Shown here: piece after piece, positions 34,770-43,215 of the stretch
Layout of the letters: every line of letters begins with the position of its first letter
How positions within the stretch are numbered: the stretch's first letter is position 1
From: Paenibacillus sp. FSL H7-0331
GTDB lineage: Bacteria > Bacillota > Bacilli > Paenibacillales > NBRC-103111
Assembly (NCBI RefSeq): GCF_001956045.1
Contig: NZ_MRTH01000035.1
Coordinates: forward strand, 1 to 64,000
Direction of reading: 5' to 3'
Length of the DNA: 64,000 bases
Notes under the pieces: generated by a model
The model's database searches: none
What the model saw: the letters and a program-made list of their open reading frames with translations, nothing else
Told to the model about the DNA's origin: nothing
Program-made: the position numbers and the translations under genes

Positions 34770-35727
34770 CCAACGAACAGATCTGATGTGTGAGCTGGTA
34801 GAGCTGTACGCTTTGGATGGCTTAACGAAAGAGGAAGCAGCACAGTTCAAGAAACATCTGAAAACTTGTGCCGTATGTCGCAATCAATTAATTGAGCAGC
34901 AGCTAGTTGTTGATTTACTGCCAACTGCTTCAGAACCGGTAGAAGTGCCGCAAGGGATGCGCGAACGAGTTCTGGATCATGTATTTAATAGTACGGCAGC
35001 TAGCCATCCGGCTCGGGATGTGGTGATTCGGTCTGTCTCTGAGCTGGACGCGATATCTGGTTCGGGAACCGCTTTGAAAACCATACGGGCAAGCCGTTCA
35101 ACTCAGGCCGCTGAAGAACAGCAAGCGATGGACGATTCGTCCAGGGTTACGGAGCTCAGCCGCATATCCAGTCAGGGCAAAGCAGACCAAAGGCTTCGTT
35201 ACTGGAGGCTGGCCAGCCTCGGGCTCTCAGCAGTTGTAATCGGACTCGGGCTGTATGCCTATTCACTTAAAGGCAGTATGGGTGGGCTGCAGGCGGATTT
35301 GGTTGCCATACAAGAGACGGTCAACGGGCTGCAAACCGAACTGGTTGGACTGAACAGCAAGCTGGCTGTTGCGAGTAAGCCTGCAGCGGGTATGCAGGTT
35401 AATAAAATCGTCACTTTGAATCCAGCAGCGGAAAATATTGTATCCAAAGGTCTAGCCTCCATTGTCATCGATAGTAAAGGAACACACCTGATCGTACAGG
35501 CCGATGATTTACCTGAAGTGAAGCAGCAGGAGGCTTTTCAGGTCTGGCTCATTAAAGATAATCAGCCCGTGAGCGCAGGCACGTTCTCCCCTCAAGAGGG
35601 CAAAGGCGTCGTATATTTTACTTTTGAACCGAAGGACTACGATACGGTCGCGATTACTCTCGAACCGGATGCCAACGGTGAAAAGCCGAGAGGATCTATC
35701 GTGCTTGCAGGTGGTTTAAAAAGCTAG
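34762..35727 (+). CDS. RskA-type anti-sigma factor
   Basis: A 321-residue membrane anti-sigma. The N-terminal cytoplasmic domain carries a zinc-binding anti-sigma motif (KKHLKTCAVCRNQL, H-x3-C-x2-C), then a charged linker, one transmembrane helix (about 150-170, RLASLGLSAVVIGLGLYAY), and an outer RskA domain with VWLIKDNQPVSAGTFSP and a closing GSIVLAGG. It would hold the upstream sigma factor until a signal triggers regulated proteolysis. The start ATG 34762 lies within the last codons of the sigma gene. Confidence 0.93.
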   Translation: MSNQRTDLMCELVELYALDGLTKEEAAQFKKHLKTCAVCRNQLIEQQLVVDLLPTASEPVEVPQGMRERVLDHVFNSTAASHPARDVVIRSVSELDAISGSGTALKTIRASRSTQAAEEQQAMDDSSRVTELSRISSQGKADQRLRYWRLASLGLSAVVIGLGLYAYSLKGSMGGLQADLVAIQETVNGLQTELVGLNSKLAVASKPAAGMQVNKIVTLNPAAENIVSKGLASIVIDSKGTHLIVQADDLPEVKQQEAFQVWLIKDNQPVSAGTFSPQEGKGVVYFTFEPKDYDTVAITLEPDANGEKPRGSIVLAGGLKS

Positions 35728-35776
35728 TCTTCACTAGTATAATAAATGTAAGGTTATGGAATGGGAGGAAATAAGG

Positions 35777-36988
35777 ATGAGTACATTGGACATTCGTCAA
35801 ATCCATAAGGAGTATGCTGCGGATAGTATCGCTTTATCCGAGTTCGCTTTTCAGATGGTGCTAACACCGCAGCAACGGGAGGAACGATTTGCGTTCTTCA
35901 ATGAACAGGAATCATGGGGTGCTTATGTGGATGGCAAGCTGGCAGCCCGCTTGTCGATTCTTGAGCTGCATACGTGGCTTCATGGCAAGCGCTTTGAAAT
36001 GGGGGGAATTGCTGGAGTAGCAACATGGCCTGAATATCGCCGCGGCGGCCTGGTTACGGGGCTGCTGCATAACGCACTGCGTGTCATGAAGGAGCAAGGT
36101 CAGACCTTGTCGTTCCTGCATCCTTTTCAATTCGCCTTTTATCGTAAATTTGGTTGGGAAACCTACACGGATTATATGAAGTATGAGATCCCTACTGCCA
36201 TGCTGCCGAAGCTTCCTCTGCAGACGGGTAGCATTGTGCGTGTGGATGAGCAGATCCCTTTATTAAACGGGATTTATCGCAGTTATGCAGTTCGTTACAA
36301 CGGTACGCTGGATCGGGATGAGCAGTGGTGGAAGCGACGCATTTTTGCATCCAAAAAAGGAACAGCAGCCGTTTATCGAGACGTTGCTGGCGTACCGGGT
36401 GGGTATGTATTTTATGATGTTAAGGATAACATTTGCAAAATTCATGAGATGATCGCTTTGAATTATGAAGCGGAGCAGGCATTGTGGAAGTTCATAGCAG
36501 ATCATGATTCCATGATGGATAAGGTTACGCTGCAGGCACCTGCCGATAATCGTCTATCGTTTTTACTGGACAATCCACGGATCAAGCAGGAGCTGGTGCC
36601 TTATTTTATGGCACGAATTGTTGATGTCGTTAGCTTTCTGGAGCAGTTTCCGTTTGCGGTGGCAGATGATCTGTTGGGAACGGGAATGAGAGAAAGTGAG
36701 CTGACGCTGCACATCCGTGATCGCCATGCTGAATGGAATGACGGCAGCTTTACAATCAAGATAGATGCCTTTGGCACAGCCAAGGTGGAGAAGCTTCAAG
36801 CAGGGCAAAACGACTTGAACGAGCTGGCTGTGGAATGTGATATCTCGACGCTTTCTGCGATGTTCATGGGCTATCAGCGTCCCGAGTTTCTGCATAGCAT
36901 TAACCGGTTGCAGGGCTCTGAGGAGTCGATAAGGAGACTCGAAGCCTTGATACCGCGCCGTCAGACTTATTTGCCTGATTTCTTTTAA
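35777..36988 (+). CDS. Eis-like GNAT acetyltransferase
   Basis: A 403-residue protein of the Eis type: an N-terminal GNAT domain with VATWPEYRRGGLVTGLLHNAL (acetyl-CoA loop R-R-G-G) followed by LHPFQFAFYRKFGWE, a second degenerate GNAT domain, and a C-terminal SCP2-like domain (FTIKIDAFGTAKVEKL). Mycobacterial Eis acetylates lysine or aminoglycosides; the substrate here is unknown. GGGAGG is eight bases before ATG 35777; an in-frame ATG at 35756 lies upstream of that site. It follows the anti-sigma gene by 49 bases and may be part of the same transcript. Confidence 0.9.
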   Translation: MSTLDIRQIHKEYAADSIALSEFAFQMVLTPQQREERFAFFNEQESWGAYVDGKLAARLSILELHTWLHGKRFEMGGIAGVATWPEYRRGGLVTGLLHNALRVMKEQGQTLSFLHPFQFAFYRKFGWETYTDYMKYEIPTAMLPKLPLQTGSIVRVDEQIPLLNGIYRSYAVRYNGTLDRDEQWWKRRIFASKKGTAAVYRDVAGVPGGYVFYDVKDNICKIHEMIALNYEAEQALWKFIADHDSMMDKVTLQAPADNRLSFLLDNPRIKQELVPYFMARIVDVVSFLEQFPFAVADDLLGTGMRESELTLHIRDRHAEWNDGSFTIKIDAFGTAKVEKLQAGQNDLNELAVECDISTLSAMFMGYQRPEFLHSINRLQGSEESIRRLEALIPRRQTYLPDFF

Positions 36989-37022
36989 ACTGGAGCTGGT
37001 TACGAATCGGAGTGATTTTCCT

Positions 37023-37724
37023 ATGGCACGACCCTTTGAAGGAACGACAGCCTCATATCATTCGGCAATCTGGCCTGGGCTTTCCATTCAATTAAAAGAG
37101 CAACATATCGTTGTTCATTCGCAATCGGGATTTATCACGCTGGGAAGTGCCTTATGGGGTGGCGGTTTGGGAGACTCATCTCATTTTGTTAATTTACACG
37201 TCTCCAAAGATTTTGATTGTAGTATGCCCGAAAAAACTCTGGAAAGTCTCATCCTTGAATTTGGTTATCCATTAAATAAAACAGTAGGACTGATGACAGC
37301 GGCTCATTTACACCGCACATCTGTTCAAGAGGAGATTGGTGACCAGTATGGCCTCGTTGTGTGTACAACCAGCGGTGTGGGGAATGCGGCCAGGGCGGGC
37401 GTGCAACGGACGGTTTATTCATCTTATCGACCGGGAACGATCAACATCTTGATGTTTATCCAAGGCTCAATGACTGCTTCGGCTATGATTGAGGGCATTA
37501 TGGCGGCTACGGAAGCCAAAGCGGCAGCACTTCAAAATATGTCGATTATGGACCCGGAGACAGAGCTGATCGCTACGGGAACGACCTCTGATGCTATTGT
37601 AATTGCCTGTGATTCTCGTTACTTTCAAGGTGGCGTTCACCAGCATGCTGGGACAGCAACGGATATCGGCAATGCGATTGGCCGCTTGGTGCACCGTTCG
37701 GTGATTGAATCTGTCTCATCGTAA
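37023..37724 (+). CDS. cbiZ: adenosylcobinamide amidohydrolase
   Basis: A 233-residue CbiZ-family enzyme that removes the aminopropanol side chain from adenosylcobinamide so that scavenged corrinoid re-enters synthesis as cobyric acid. Diagnostic segments are VCTTSGVGNAARAG, TTSDAIVIAC and HAGTATDIGNAIGRLV. GGAGTGATTTTCCT precedes ATG 37023. The usual partners (a corrinoid ABC transporter, cobalamin riboswitch) are not present next to it, which makes this a solitary copy. A terminator follows. Confidence 0.9.
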   Translation: MARPFEGTTASYHSAIWPGLSIQLKEQHIVVHSQSGFITLGSALWGGGLGDSSHFVNLHVSKDFDCSMPEKTLESLILEFGYPLNKTVGLMTAAHLHRTSVQEEIGDQYGLVVCTTSGVGNAARAGVQRTVYSSYRPGTINILMFIQGSMTASAMIEGIMAATEAKAAALQNMSIMDPETELIATGTTSDAIVIACDSRYFQGGVHQHAGTATDIGNAIGRLVHRSVIESVSS

Positions 37725-37757
37725 TGCTAATTGGATTTGATCTGAATGCTAAAGCAA

Positions 37758-37801
37758 GCAAAAAGCGCAAGCTGCCGGGAATGGCGGATTGCGCTTTTTC
37801 T
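37758..37801 (+). terminator. terminator after cbiZ
   Basis: AAAAAGCGCAA pairs with TTGCGCTTTTT (with an inner TGCC/GGCG), followed by CTTAATAG. Confidence 0.85.
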
Positions 37802-37891
37802 TAATAGATAATTTATATGTTTCAGCAAAGCTGAACGATTCTTATCTCGCAAGAAAAGCTACATTTAAAATACGGATGTATCTTCGTTGAA

Positions 37892-37915
37892 TAAGCTCCG
37901 ATTAGGAGCTTTTCT
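37892..37915 (+). terminator. second hairpin between cbiZ and the lia locus
   Basis: AAGCTCC/GGAGCTT with a five-base loop, followed by TTCTT. Its location 170 bases before the lia locus suits a backup terminator. The remaining stretch to 38082 must hold the liaI-like promoter; TTGAAA (38009-38014) and TAGAAT (about 38030) are candidates at suboptimal spacing. Confidence 0.6.
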
Positions 37916-38082
37916 TATGGTCCTTTAAGCGTATATCCATAGATGTCGCCTGAGGTCGCATAGGTGCCCCGACTTTGGTCCAGTATGAAAAACCGCCGTA
38001 GGTCCGTTTTGAAAAGGGGTTGTGTGGTCTAGAATAAAGACATGAGCAAGGGACATCACAACGAAAGGCGGTGAATACATAA

Positions 38083-38382
38083 ATGAGGTTGAATCGAAAC
38101 AGCGGTTTGGCGTTAGCGCTTATAGCATTTGGTGTCATGATTCTGCTTAGCAAAATGGGATTGCACATGGGGCACATCATGAGTTACTTATTCCCGGTTG
38201 CGTTGATTGGACTAGGTTATCTGGGACTTCGGAATGATCGTACGATTATCGGTCTGATCCTGATTGCCATCGGTTCGCTAGTGCTGATCGTTAAGCTGTC
38301 CGGTGTGATTGCCATAATAGTTGCCATAGGGTTAATCGTATATGGAATATCTAGCTTGAAAAGAAAATCACGCGCTTATTAA
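38083..38382 (+). CDS. LiaI-like small membrane protein
   Basis: A 99-residue protein with four short predicted helices (GLALALIAFGVMILL, SYLFPVALIGLGYL, IIGLILIAIGSLVLIV, GVIAIIVAIGLIVYGI) and a basic tail. This matches the LiaI/LiaF-type transmembrane domain. In B. subtilis LiaI anchors the PspA homologue LiaH at the membrane under envelope stress, and here a pspA gene follows 39 bases later. AGGCGGTGA lies about ten bases before ATG. It heads the stress-effector group of the locus. Confidence 0.85.
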   Translation: MRLNRNSGLALALIAFGVMILLSKMGLHMGHIMSYLFPVALIGLGYLGLRNDRTIIGLILIAIGSLVLIVKLSGVIAIIVAIGLIVYGISSLKRKSRAY

Positions 38383-38421
38383 GACTTATAGTCAGATTCC
38401 AAGATGAAGGTGGTTAAGAGT

Positions 38422-39111
38422 ATGGGTTTAGGCAAACGATTCAGAGATATTACGGTTGCTACGTTCAATGAAATGCTTGAAAATTCAGAAGATCCGGTTC
38501 GCCTGATTGATAAATATTTGAACTCACAGGCCGAGCAAATTCGAGACTCGGAGCGCCTCCTGCAGCAGTGCTTGTCACACGCCTCCGGGCTGAGACAGCA
38601 GTATATGACGGCTGCGCAATTAATGGAGCGCCGCGAGCAGCAAGCGCTGATGGCATTGAAGGCTGGTGAGGATGAAGTGGCCCGCATAGCTCTTCAGGAA
38701 AAGCTGCAGCAGGAGGAACGCAGTGTGCAGTACAAGACGCTGTATGATCAAAGCAAACTTGGTATTGTCGAGCTGGAAAGCCAGCTTCAGCAGTTCAAAG
38801 CAGATTACGAGGAGATTGCTTCCAAACGCAGCTATTACATTGCACGATTGGAGAGCCTGCGCCTGCAGCAGCGGATGAACGAACGGCTGCGCGGTATGGG
38901 TGGCGGAATTGGCGCTGAGCAGCCGCAGATGTTCGATCGGTTAGAAGAGCGGGTCTCCGATATGGAATCGGCAGCGCGTGCATTGCGTGAAGTGAGAAGC
39001 CATGGACGTGAGGTGCTGCAAGCCGTAGGAACGGCAGCCTCACAAGCGCTGGATCAGGAGATGGCTAAACTCAAGGTTAAATTGCAGGAGGAGGGCTGGA
39101 TGCGATCATGA
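38422..39111 (+). CDS. PspA/IM30 family protein, first copy
   Basis: A 229-residue coiled-coil ESCRT-III-like membrane-remodelling protein. It starts MGLGKRFRDITVATFNEML, with an amphipathic helix, followed by the family's EDPVRLIDKYL and long helices rich in Glu, Gln and Arg; the late motif FDRLEERVSDMESAARAL is the usual PspA helix-4 signature. AAGGTGG is seven bases before ATG 38422. It overlaps the pspC gene by four bases (ATGA). It would coat and protect the damaged cytoplasmic membrane. Confidence 0.92.
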   Translation: MGLGKRFRDITVATFNEMLENSEDPVRLIDKYLNSQAEQIRDSERLLQQCLSHASGLRQQYMTAAQLMERREQQALMALKAGEDEVARIALQEKLQQEERSVQYKTLYDQSKLGIVELESQLQQFKADYEEIASKRSYYIARLESLRLQQRMNERLRGMGGGIGAEQPQMFDRLEERVSDMESAARALREVRSHGREVLQAVGTAASQALDQEMAKLKVKLQEEGWMRS

Positions 39112-39650
39112 GTAGATTATTTCGTTCACGTTCGGACCGATATGTAACCGGTCTGTCCGGTGGATTGGCAGAAACTTTAGGAATCGATTCAACCTGGATT
39201 CGTTTGATTCTGGTGTTCACCACATTCTTTTCCGGTGGAGTCGTAATCGTCTTGTATTTCCTTGCTGCACTGGTCATTCCGAAGGAGCCGCGTGACCATG
39301 GACCGTTTGGTCCGGGATACGGATTCGAAGGTGCAGGGGCACCGAATTGGAATGGGCAAGCTGGACCTGGATGGGGACAACAGCCATGGGGTCAGGAATG
39401 GAATGGAAAAAAACATGGCTGTGGCTATCGCAAGCATAAACGCAATGAATATCGTCAGTACAACAACCAATTCGGTGCAAATGGAGCTGGCTATCAAGGC
39501 TCCCAAGCGAATGGACAAGGTCAAGCCGGTGACAATCTGGATGACTTGATGAAGGATATTGAGAAAAAAGCAATGTGGAAAGAAATCGAAGAGCTTCGTG
39601 CCAAAGTAGCGCAATACGAAAAAAACCAACAAACTAAAGGGGACGTGTAA
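39108..39650 (+). CDS. PspC domain protein
   Basis: A 180-residue protein: an N-terminal PspC domain (about 1-60, with LFRSRSDRYVTGLSGGLAETLGID and one to two helices around LILVFTTFFSGGVVIVLYFLAALVIP), then a low-complexity tail rich in Gly, Gln, Asn, Trp and Tyr (about 65-145), and a C-terminal coiled coil (LMKDIEKKAMWKEIEELRAKVAQY). It overlaps the first pspA and precedes the second by three bases, so it likely anchors PspA proteins to the membrane; the terminal coiled coil is a plausible contact. Confidence 0.9.
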   Translation: MSRLFRSRSDRYVTGLSGGLAETLGIDSTWIRLILVFTTFFSGGVVIVLYFLAALVIPKEPRDHGPFGPGYGFEGAGAPNWNGQAGPGWGQQPWGQEWNGKKHGCGYRKHKRNEYRQYNNQFGANGAGYQGSQANGQGQAGDNLDDLMKDIEKKAMWKEIEELRAKVAQYEKNQQTKGDV

Positions 39651-39653
39651 ACC

Positions 39654-40358
39654 ATGGGAGTATTTTCAAGAATTAAGGACATGACGAAAGCATCGCTGCA
39701 TGAAATTTTGGATAAAGTTGAAGATCCGATTATTATGTTAAACCAGTATTTGCGTGATATGGAGGAAGAAATTGCACAAGCGGAAGTAACGGTAGCCCGC
39801 CAGATTGCCAACGAGCGTAAGCTGAAGGAACGTTATGAAGAAGCGATTCGCTTGACTGATCAGCGTGAAGAGCAAGCTAAGGAAGCCTTGAAGAATGGTC
39901 AGGAATTGGCTGCTCGTCAGGCTCTGGAGCAAAAGCTGTACTACGAAGGCAAAATTACCGAGTATGCCGACTCGCATGAGCAGGCCAAGCTACAGGCTGC
40001 GGAGCTCGTTCAACAGCTTCATGAGATGAAGGATGCGTTCTATCAAATGCGCAACAAGCGCAGTGAGCTTGTATCCCGTGCCCAACTCGCGAGAGCACAG
40101 CGGCAGATGGCTCAAGTCACAGCGCACAATGTCATTGAAGGCGGTCATGCAGCCAAAGGCTTCAGACGTATGGAAGACAAGATTGTAACCCTTGAAGTGG
40201 AAGCTGAAATTGCTCGCAAGCCTTACGTGGGCAGTAGTGCATACTCCGGTGGAGTTGGCTACACACCTGCGAGCAGCGTAGATGCGGCTAAGCAAAAGAA
40301 AGTCGATGATCAGTTGCAGCTGTTAAAGGAAAAAATGGGTACTGAAAAGTCTCAGTAA
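39654..40358 (+). CDS. PspA/IM30 family protein, second copy
   Basis: A 234-residue PspA homologue, the more canonical of the two: [41 protein letters not shown] and [16 protein letters not shown] match LiaH/PspA closely. It differs widely from the first copy in sequence, so the two are old paralogues rather than a recent tandem duplication. GGGGAC lies about ten bases before ATG. It closes the effector group; a strong terminator follows before liaF. Confidence 0.94.
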   Translation: MGVFSRIKDMTKASLHEILDKVEDPIIMLNQYLRDMEEEIAQAEVTVARQIANERKLKERYEEAIRLTDQREEQAKEALKNGQELAARQALEQKLYYEGKITEYADSHEQAKLQAAELVQQLHEMKDAFYQMRNKRSELVSRAQLARAQRQMAQVTAHNVIEGGHAAKGFRRMEDKIVTLEVEAEIARKPYVGSSAYSGGVGYTPASSVDAAKQKKVDDQLQLLKEKMGTEKSQ

Positions 40359-40414
40359 TTTCTTCTCATTATCCTCTTTGAGTGGATACCGAATTATGAT
40401 ATGCTTGGTAAGGC

Positions 40415-40453
40415 AAAAAGCCATAGGGCCATTTCAAAGCCGCTATGGCTTTT
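40415..40453 (+). terminator. terminator between effector and regulator genes of the lia locus
   Basis: AAAAGCCATAG pairs with CTATGGCTTTT around a 16-base loop. Its place between pspA and liaF parallels the internal terminator that limits read-through into the regulator genes in B. subtilis. Confidence 0.85.
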
Positions 40454-40541
40454 CCGCCTATATGAGGATCAGAGTAAATGCATGTGCATAGGTGTCATAT
40501 ACTACCACCCAGAATCAGCATAAGAAAGGAGGCAGCATAGG

Positions 40542-41252
40542 ATGAAGAAATTTGACCGTAAATGGAAGGGAAGCGACCGCGGAGACGGCACCGGTCATGA
40601 CCGGAAGGGCAACCGCAACGACCGCAATGTAGCGCTGGTATTGATCGGCGTCGGCATATTTTTGCTTTCCAATAATCATTGGGGCTTTTTCACCGTGCTT
40701 GCCATTGTGCTGATCTTTGTCGGTATTCATAAGGTGAGAAAGTCATCACCCCGCAAGGGCTACATTTTGATGGGGATCGGGCTCGTTATTTTATTAGGCG
40801 GTAATTTCTCATTGCTGCTTGCCATTATATTAATATCCTTGGGATTTTTCTATATTCGTTCGAGGCAGCTGCATCGTGCCGAAAGTTATGTGAAGAAAAG
40901 CTTGATCGAGAGTGTGCGTTGGGGGAAAGAGCCATGGGTATTGCGCAACAGCTCCATCTGGCATGTCATTGGTGAAGCGAAGATTGATTTGACCTATGCG
41001 ATCCCTGAACAAAAAGAAGTCACGCTTGTTCTACAGGGAGTCATCGCAGATCTGGACATTATCGTGCCGGAGGATATGGGGCTGTCAGTCACCTCGTCCG
41101 TTATTTTCGGGGAAGCTGTGATTGGACCTAATAAAGAATCAGGCATTTTAAATAAAACCGTATGGCAAACAGCCAACTTTGAAACGGCGGATACGCAGGT
41201 GAAGCTGATGATTTCCTATATTATCGCTGATATTGATATCAAGATTGTATAG
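40542..41252 (+). CDS. liaF: LiaF-type envelope stress inhibitor
   Basis: A 236-residue membrane protein with a very charged N-terminus (RKWKGSDRGDGTGHDRKG), four predicted helices (about 30-110) and a C-terminal DUF2154-type beta domain (GEAKIDLTYAIPEQKEVTLV, IIADIDIKIV). LiaF keeps the LiaS kinase silent in the absence of cell-wall antibiotics. AAAGGAGGCAGC precedes ATG 40542. It is followed 33 bases later by liaS, as in the B. subtilis liaFSR order. Confidence 0.93.
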   Translation: MKKFDRKWKGSDRGDGTGHDRKGNRNDRNVALVLIGVGIFLLSNNHWGFFTVLAIVLIFVGIHKVRKSSPRKGYILMGIGLVILLGGNFSLLLAIILISLGFFYIRSRQLHRAESYVKKSLIESVRWGKEPWVLRNSSIWHVIGEAKIDLTYAIPEQKEVTLVLQGVIADLDIIVPEDMGLSVTSSVIFGEAVIGPNKESGILNKTVWQTANFETADTQVKLMISYIIADIDIKIV

Positions 41253-41285
41253 AGGAATTGTCCGAATGCTGGGAGGACATGATTA

Positions 41286-42353
41286 ATGGAAAGGCACAAT
41301 AAACGGCTGACCAATATGATGTGGCGAAGCATGGGTGAGTCGATTGGGCTCAGCCTTGTTTTGTTTGGCGTTATTGTGTATTTCCTGATTCATTATGGAT
41401 ATCTCAAAGAGTTCACTTCTTGGAGTGAAGGGATTCAGATGAGCCTGACCCTGATTCTCATCGTTGTTACCATCGGCGGTGTATATGGCATCTGGTACAG
41501 TGGCAAGATGAAATCCCGACTGGAGCAGCTTGGCGAGGTCATGCTCGCACTGGAAAAGGGAAATCTGACACGCACCGTTCCCCCGCTTGGTGAGGATGAA
41601 ATTGGACGGCTCGGAGAGCAGCTTAACGAGATAACGAAAAAATGGGAAGAACAGGTCAGCTCGCTGCAGCGGCTTTCCAATAACAATGCGCAGCTTGCGC
41701 AAAAGGCCAAATATTCGGCAATTGTTGAAGAGCGACAGCGGTTGGCGAGAGAGCTGCATGATGCGGTCAGTCAACAGCTGTTCGCAATCTCGATGACGGC
41801 AACGGCCGTTGGACGCACACTGGATAAGGATTTTGACAAAGCTCAGCGACAAATATATTTGATTGAGGAAATGGCATCAGTCGCACAATCGGAAATGCGT
41901 GCGCTGCTGCTGCATCTGCGGCCCGTTCATTTGGAAGGCAAACGGCTGGCAGAGGGCTTGGTCGAGCTGCTGGATGAGCTAGCGGCCAAGGTGCCAATGG
42001 AAATCGTGGGAGAGCTGACGGACGATATCTATCTGCCTAAGGGTATAGAGGATCACCTGTTCCGTATTGTTCAGGAAGCGATGTCGAATGCGCTGCGGCA
42101 TTCCAAAGCGACACGTCTGGAGGTACGGCTCACGCAGTCATCAACAGAAAGTATTCGTTTGCTTATCCGAGATGACGGAATCGGCTTTGATCTGGATGTG
42201 AAGAAGCATGCTTCTTATGGCATTATGACCATGAAAGAGCGTGTGAACGAAATCGGTGGTTCCTTGAATCTGATTACGGCACCGGGTAAGGGTACGCGGA
42301 TTGATATTCGGGTTCCAATTATAGCGGAAGGAGTGGAAGAGCTTGGAGAATGA
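41286..42353 (+). CDS. liaS: LiaS-type sensor histidine kinase
   Basis: A 355-residue kinase of the NarL-partner (HisKA_3) group. Two helices (about 16-37 and 56-78) flank a short outer loop, then a HAMP segment (LEKGNLTRTVPPLGEDEIGRLG), a coiled coil, the phosphoacceptor His in ERQRLARELHDAVSQQLF and an ATPase domain with EAMSNALRHS and GIMTMKERV. The short outer loop fits intramembrane sensing. The response regulator start overlaps its end by 11 bases. Confidence 0.95.
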   Translation: MERHNKRLTNMMWRSMGESIGLSLVLFGVIVYFLIHYGYLKEFTSWSEGIQMSLTLILIVVTIGGVYGIWYSGKMKSRLEQLGEVMLALEKGNLTRTVPPLGEDEIGRLGEQLNEITKKWEEQVSSLQRLSNNNAQLAQKAKYSAIVEERQRLARELHDAVSQQLFAISMTATAVGRTLDKDFDKAQRQIYLIEEMASVAQSEMRALLLHLRPVHLEGKRLAEGLVELLDELAAKVPMEIVGELTDDIYLPKGIEDHLFRIVQEAMSNALRHSKATRLEVRLTQSSTESIRLLIRDDGIGFDLDVKKHASYGIMTMKERVNEIGGSLNLITAPGKGTRIDIRVPIIAEGVEELGE

Positions 42354-42996
42354 GGAAGAGGCAATAAAAGTATTGCTGGTGGATGATCACGAGATGGTGC
42401 GAATCGGTCTTGCTGCTGTGTTGAGCACGGAGGACGACATTGAGGTAGTTGGTGAAGCCAGCAATGGTGCGGAAGGGATTCGTCTGGCACAAGAGTATAA
42501 GCCGGATGTGGTTCTGATGGATCTTGTCATGGAAGGTATGGATGGAATTGAAACAACGAAGCAACTGCTCAAGCTGTATCCCGATTGTAAGGTTGTTGTG
42601 CTGACTAGCTTTCTGGATGATGAGAAGATGTATCCTGTTATTGAAGCGGGCGCTTTCAGCTATTTATTGAAAACATCACGCGCGGCAGAGGTGGCGCAGG
42701 CGATACGTGCTGCGGTCAAGGGACAATCTATTCTTGAATCTCAGGTCGCTTCAAAAATTATGAACCGCTTCCGGCAACCGAAGCCTGTCGCCCCGGCCCA
42801 CGATGAACTGACGGAACGCGAGATGGAGGTACTGCGGCTTATTGCATCCGGGCGGTCGAATCAGGACGTTGCAGACGAGCTGTTTATCGGGATCAAAACG
42901 GTTAAATTCCATGTGACGAACATCTTGGCCAAGCTCGGTGTCGAGGATCGTACACAAGCAGCCATCTACGCGTTCAAGAACGGATTGGCTGAATAA
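42343..42996 (+). CDS. liaR: LiaR-type response regulator
   Basis: A 217-residue NarL/LuxR-type response regulator. Receiver: LLVDDHEMVRIGL, phosphoacceptor in VVLMDLVMEGMDG, VVLTSF, and LLKTSRAAE. The output HTH is LTEREMEVLRLIASGRSNQDVADELFIGIKTVKFHV. The start is TTG 42343, with AAGGAG nine bases upstream and no ATG before the receiver. It should activate the liaI-pspA-pspC-pspA group. Two hairpins (43088-43104 and 43115-43149) follow. Confidence 0.95.
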   Translation: MENEEEAIKVLLVDDHEMVRIGLAAVLSTEDDIEVVGEASNGAEGIRLAQEYKPDVVLMDLVMEGMDGIETTKQLLKLYPDCKVVVLTSFLDDEKMYPVIEAGAFSYLLKTSRAAEVAQAIRAAVKGQSILESQVASKIMNRFRQPKPVAPAHDELTEREMEVLRLIASGRSNQDVADELFIGIKTVKFHVTNILAKLGVEDRTQAAIYAFKNGLAE

Positions 42997-43087
42997 GCAT
43001 TGTCTCAAATCCTCGAATATACGGAACAGCTTCTGCTCCCCTACATACGTGCTCCAAGAATCCATGAATGGTCAACAACGTAGGACT

Positions 43088-43149
43088 GCTCTTGTATCAA
43101 GAGCTATGAACAAGCTGATTGTCGCAGGAATGCAGCCATTGACAATCAG
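43088..43149 (+). terminator. two hairpins downstream of liaR
   Basis: GCTCTTG/CAAGAGC (three-base loop) and CTGATTGTC/GACAATCAG (17-base loop). Neither has a T run, so intrinsic termination here is uncertain. The 43150-43215 stretch holds the GAGGTG ribosome site of the next gene. Confidence 0.4.
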
Positions 43150-43215
43150 TTCGACATGCACCGATTTGGCTAGATGCCCATATGCTATAGGCGACTAACC
43201 ATATGAGGTGCTGAG

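Noticed and set aside
37960..38040. Possible LiaR operator (GGTC/GACC-like elements) upstream of the LiaI-like gene
   Set aside because: I could not align the elements to a symmetric operator with confidence. An operator is expected here but not assigned.
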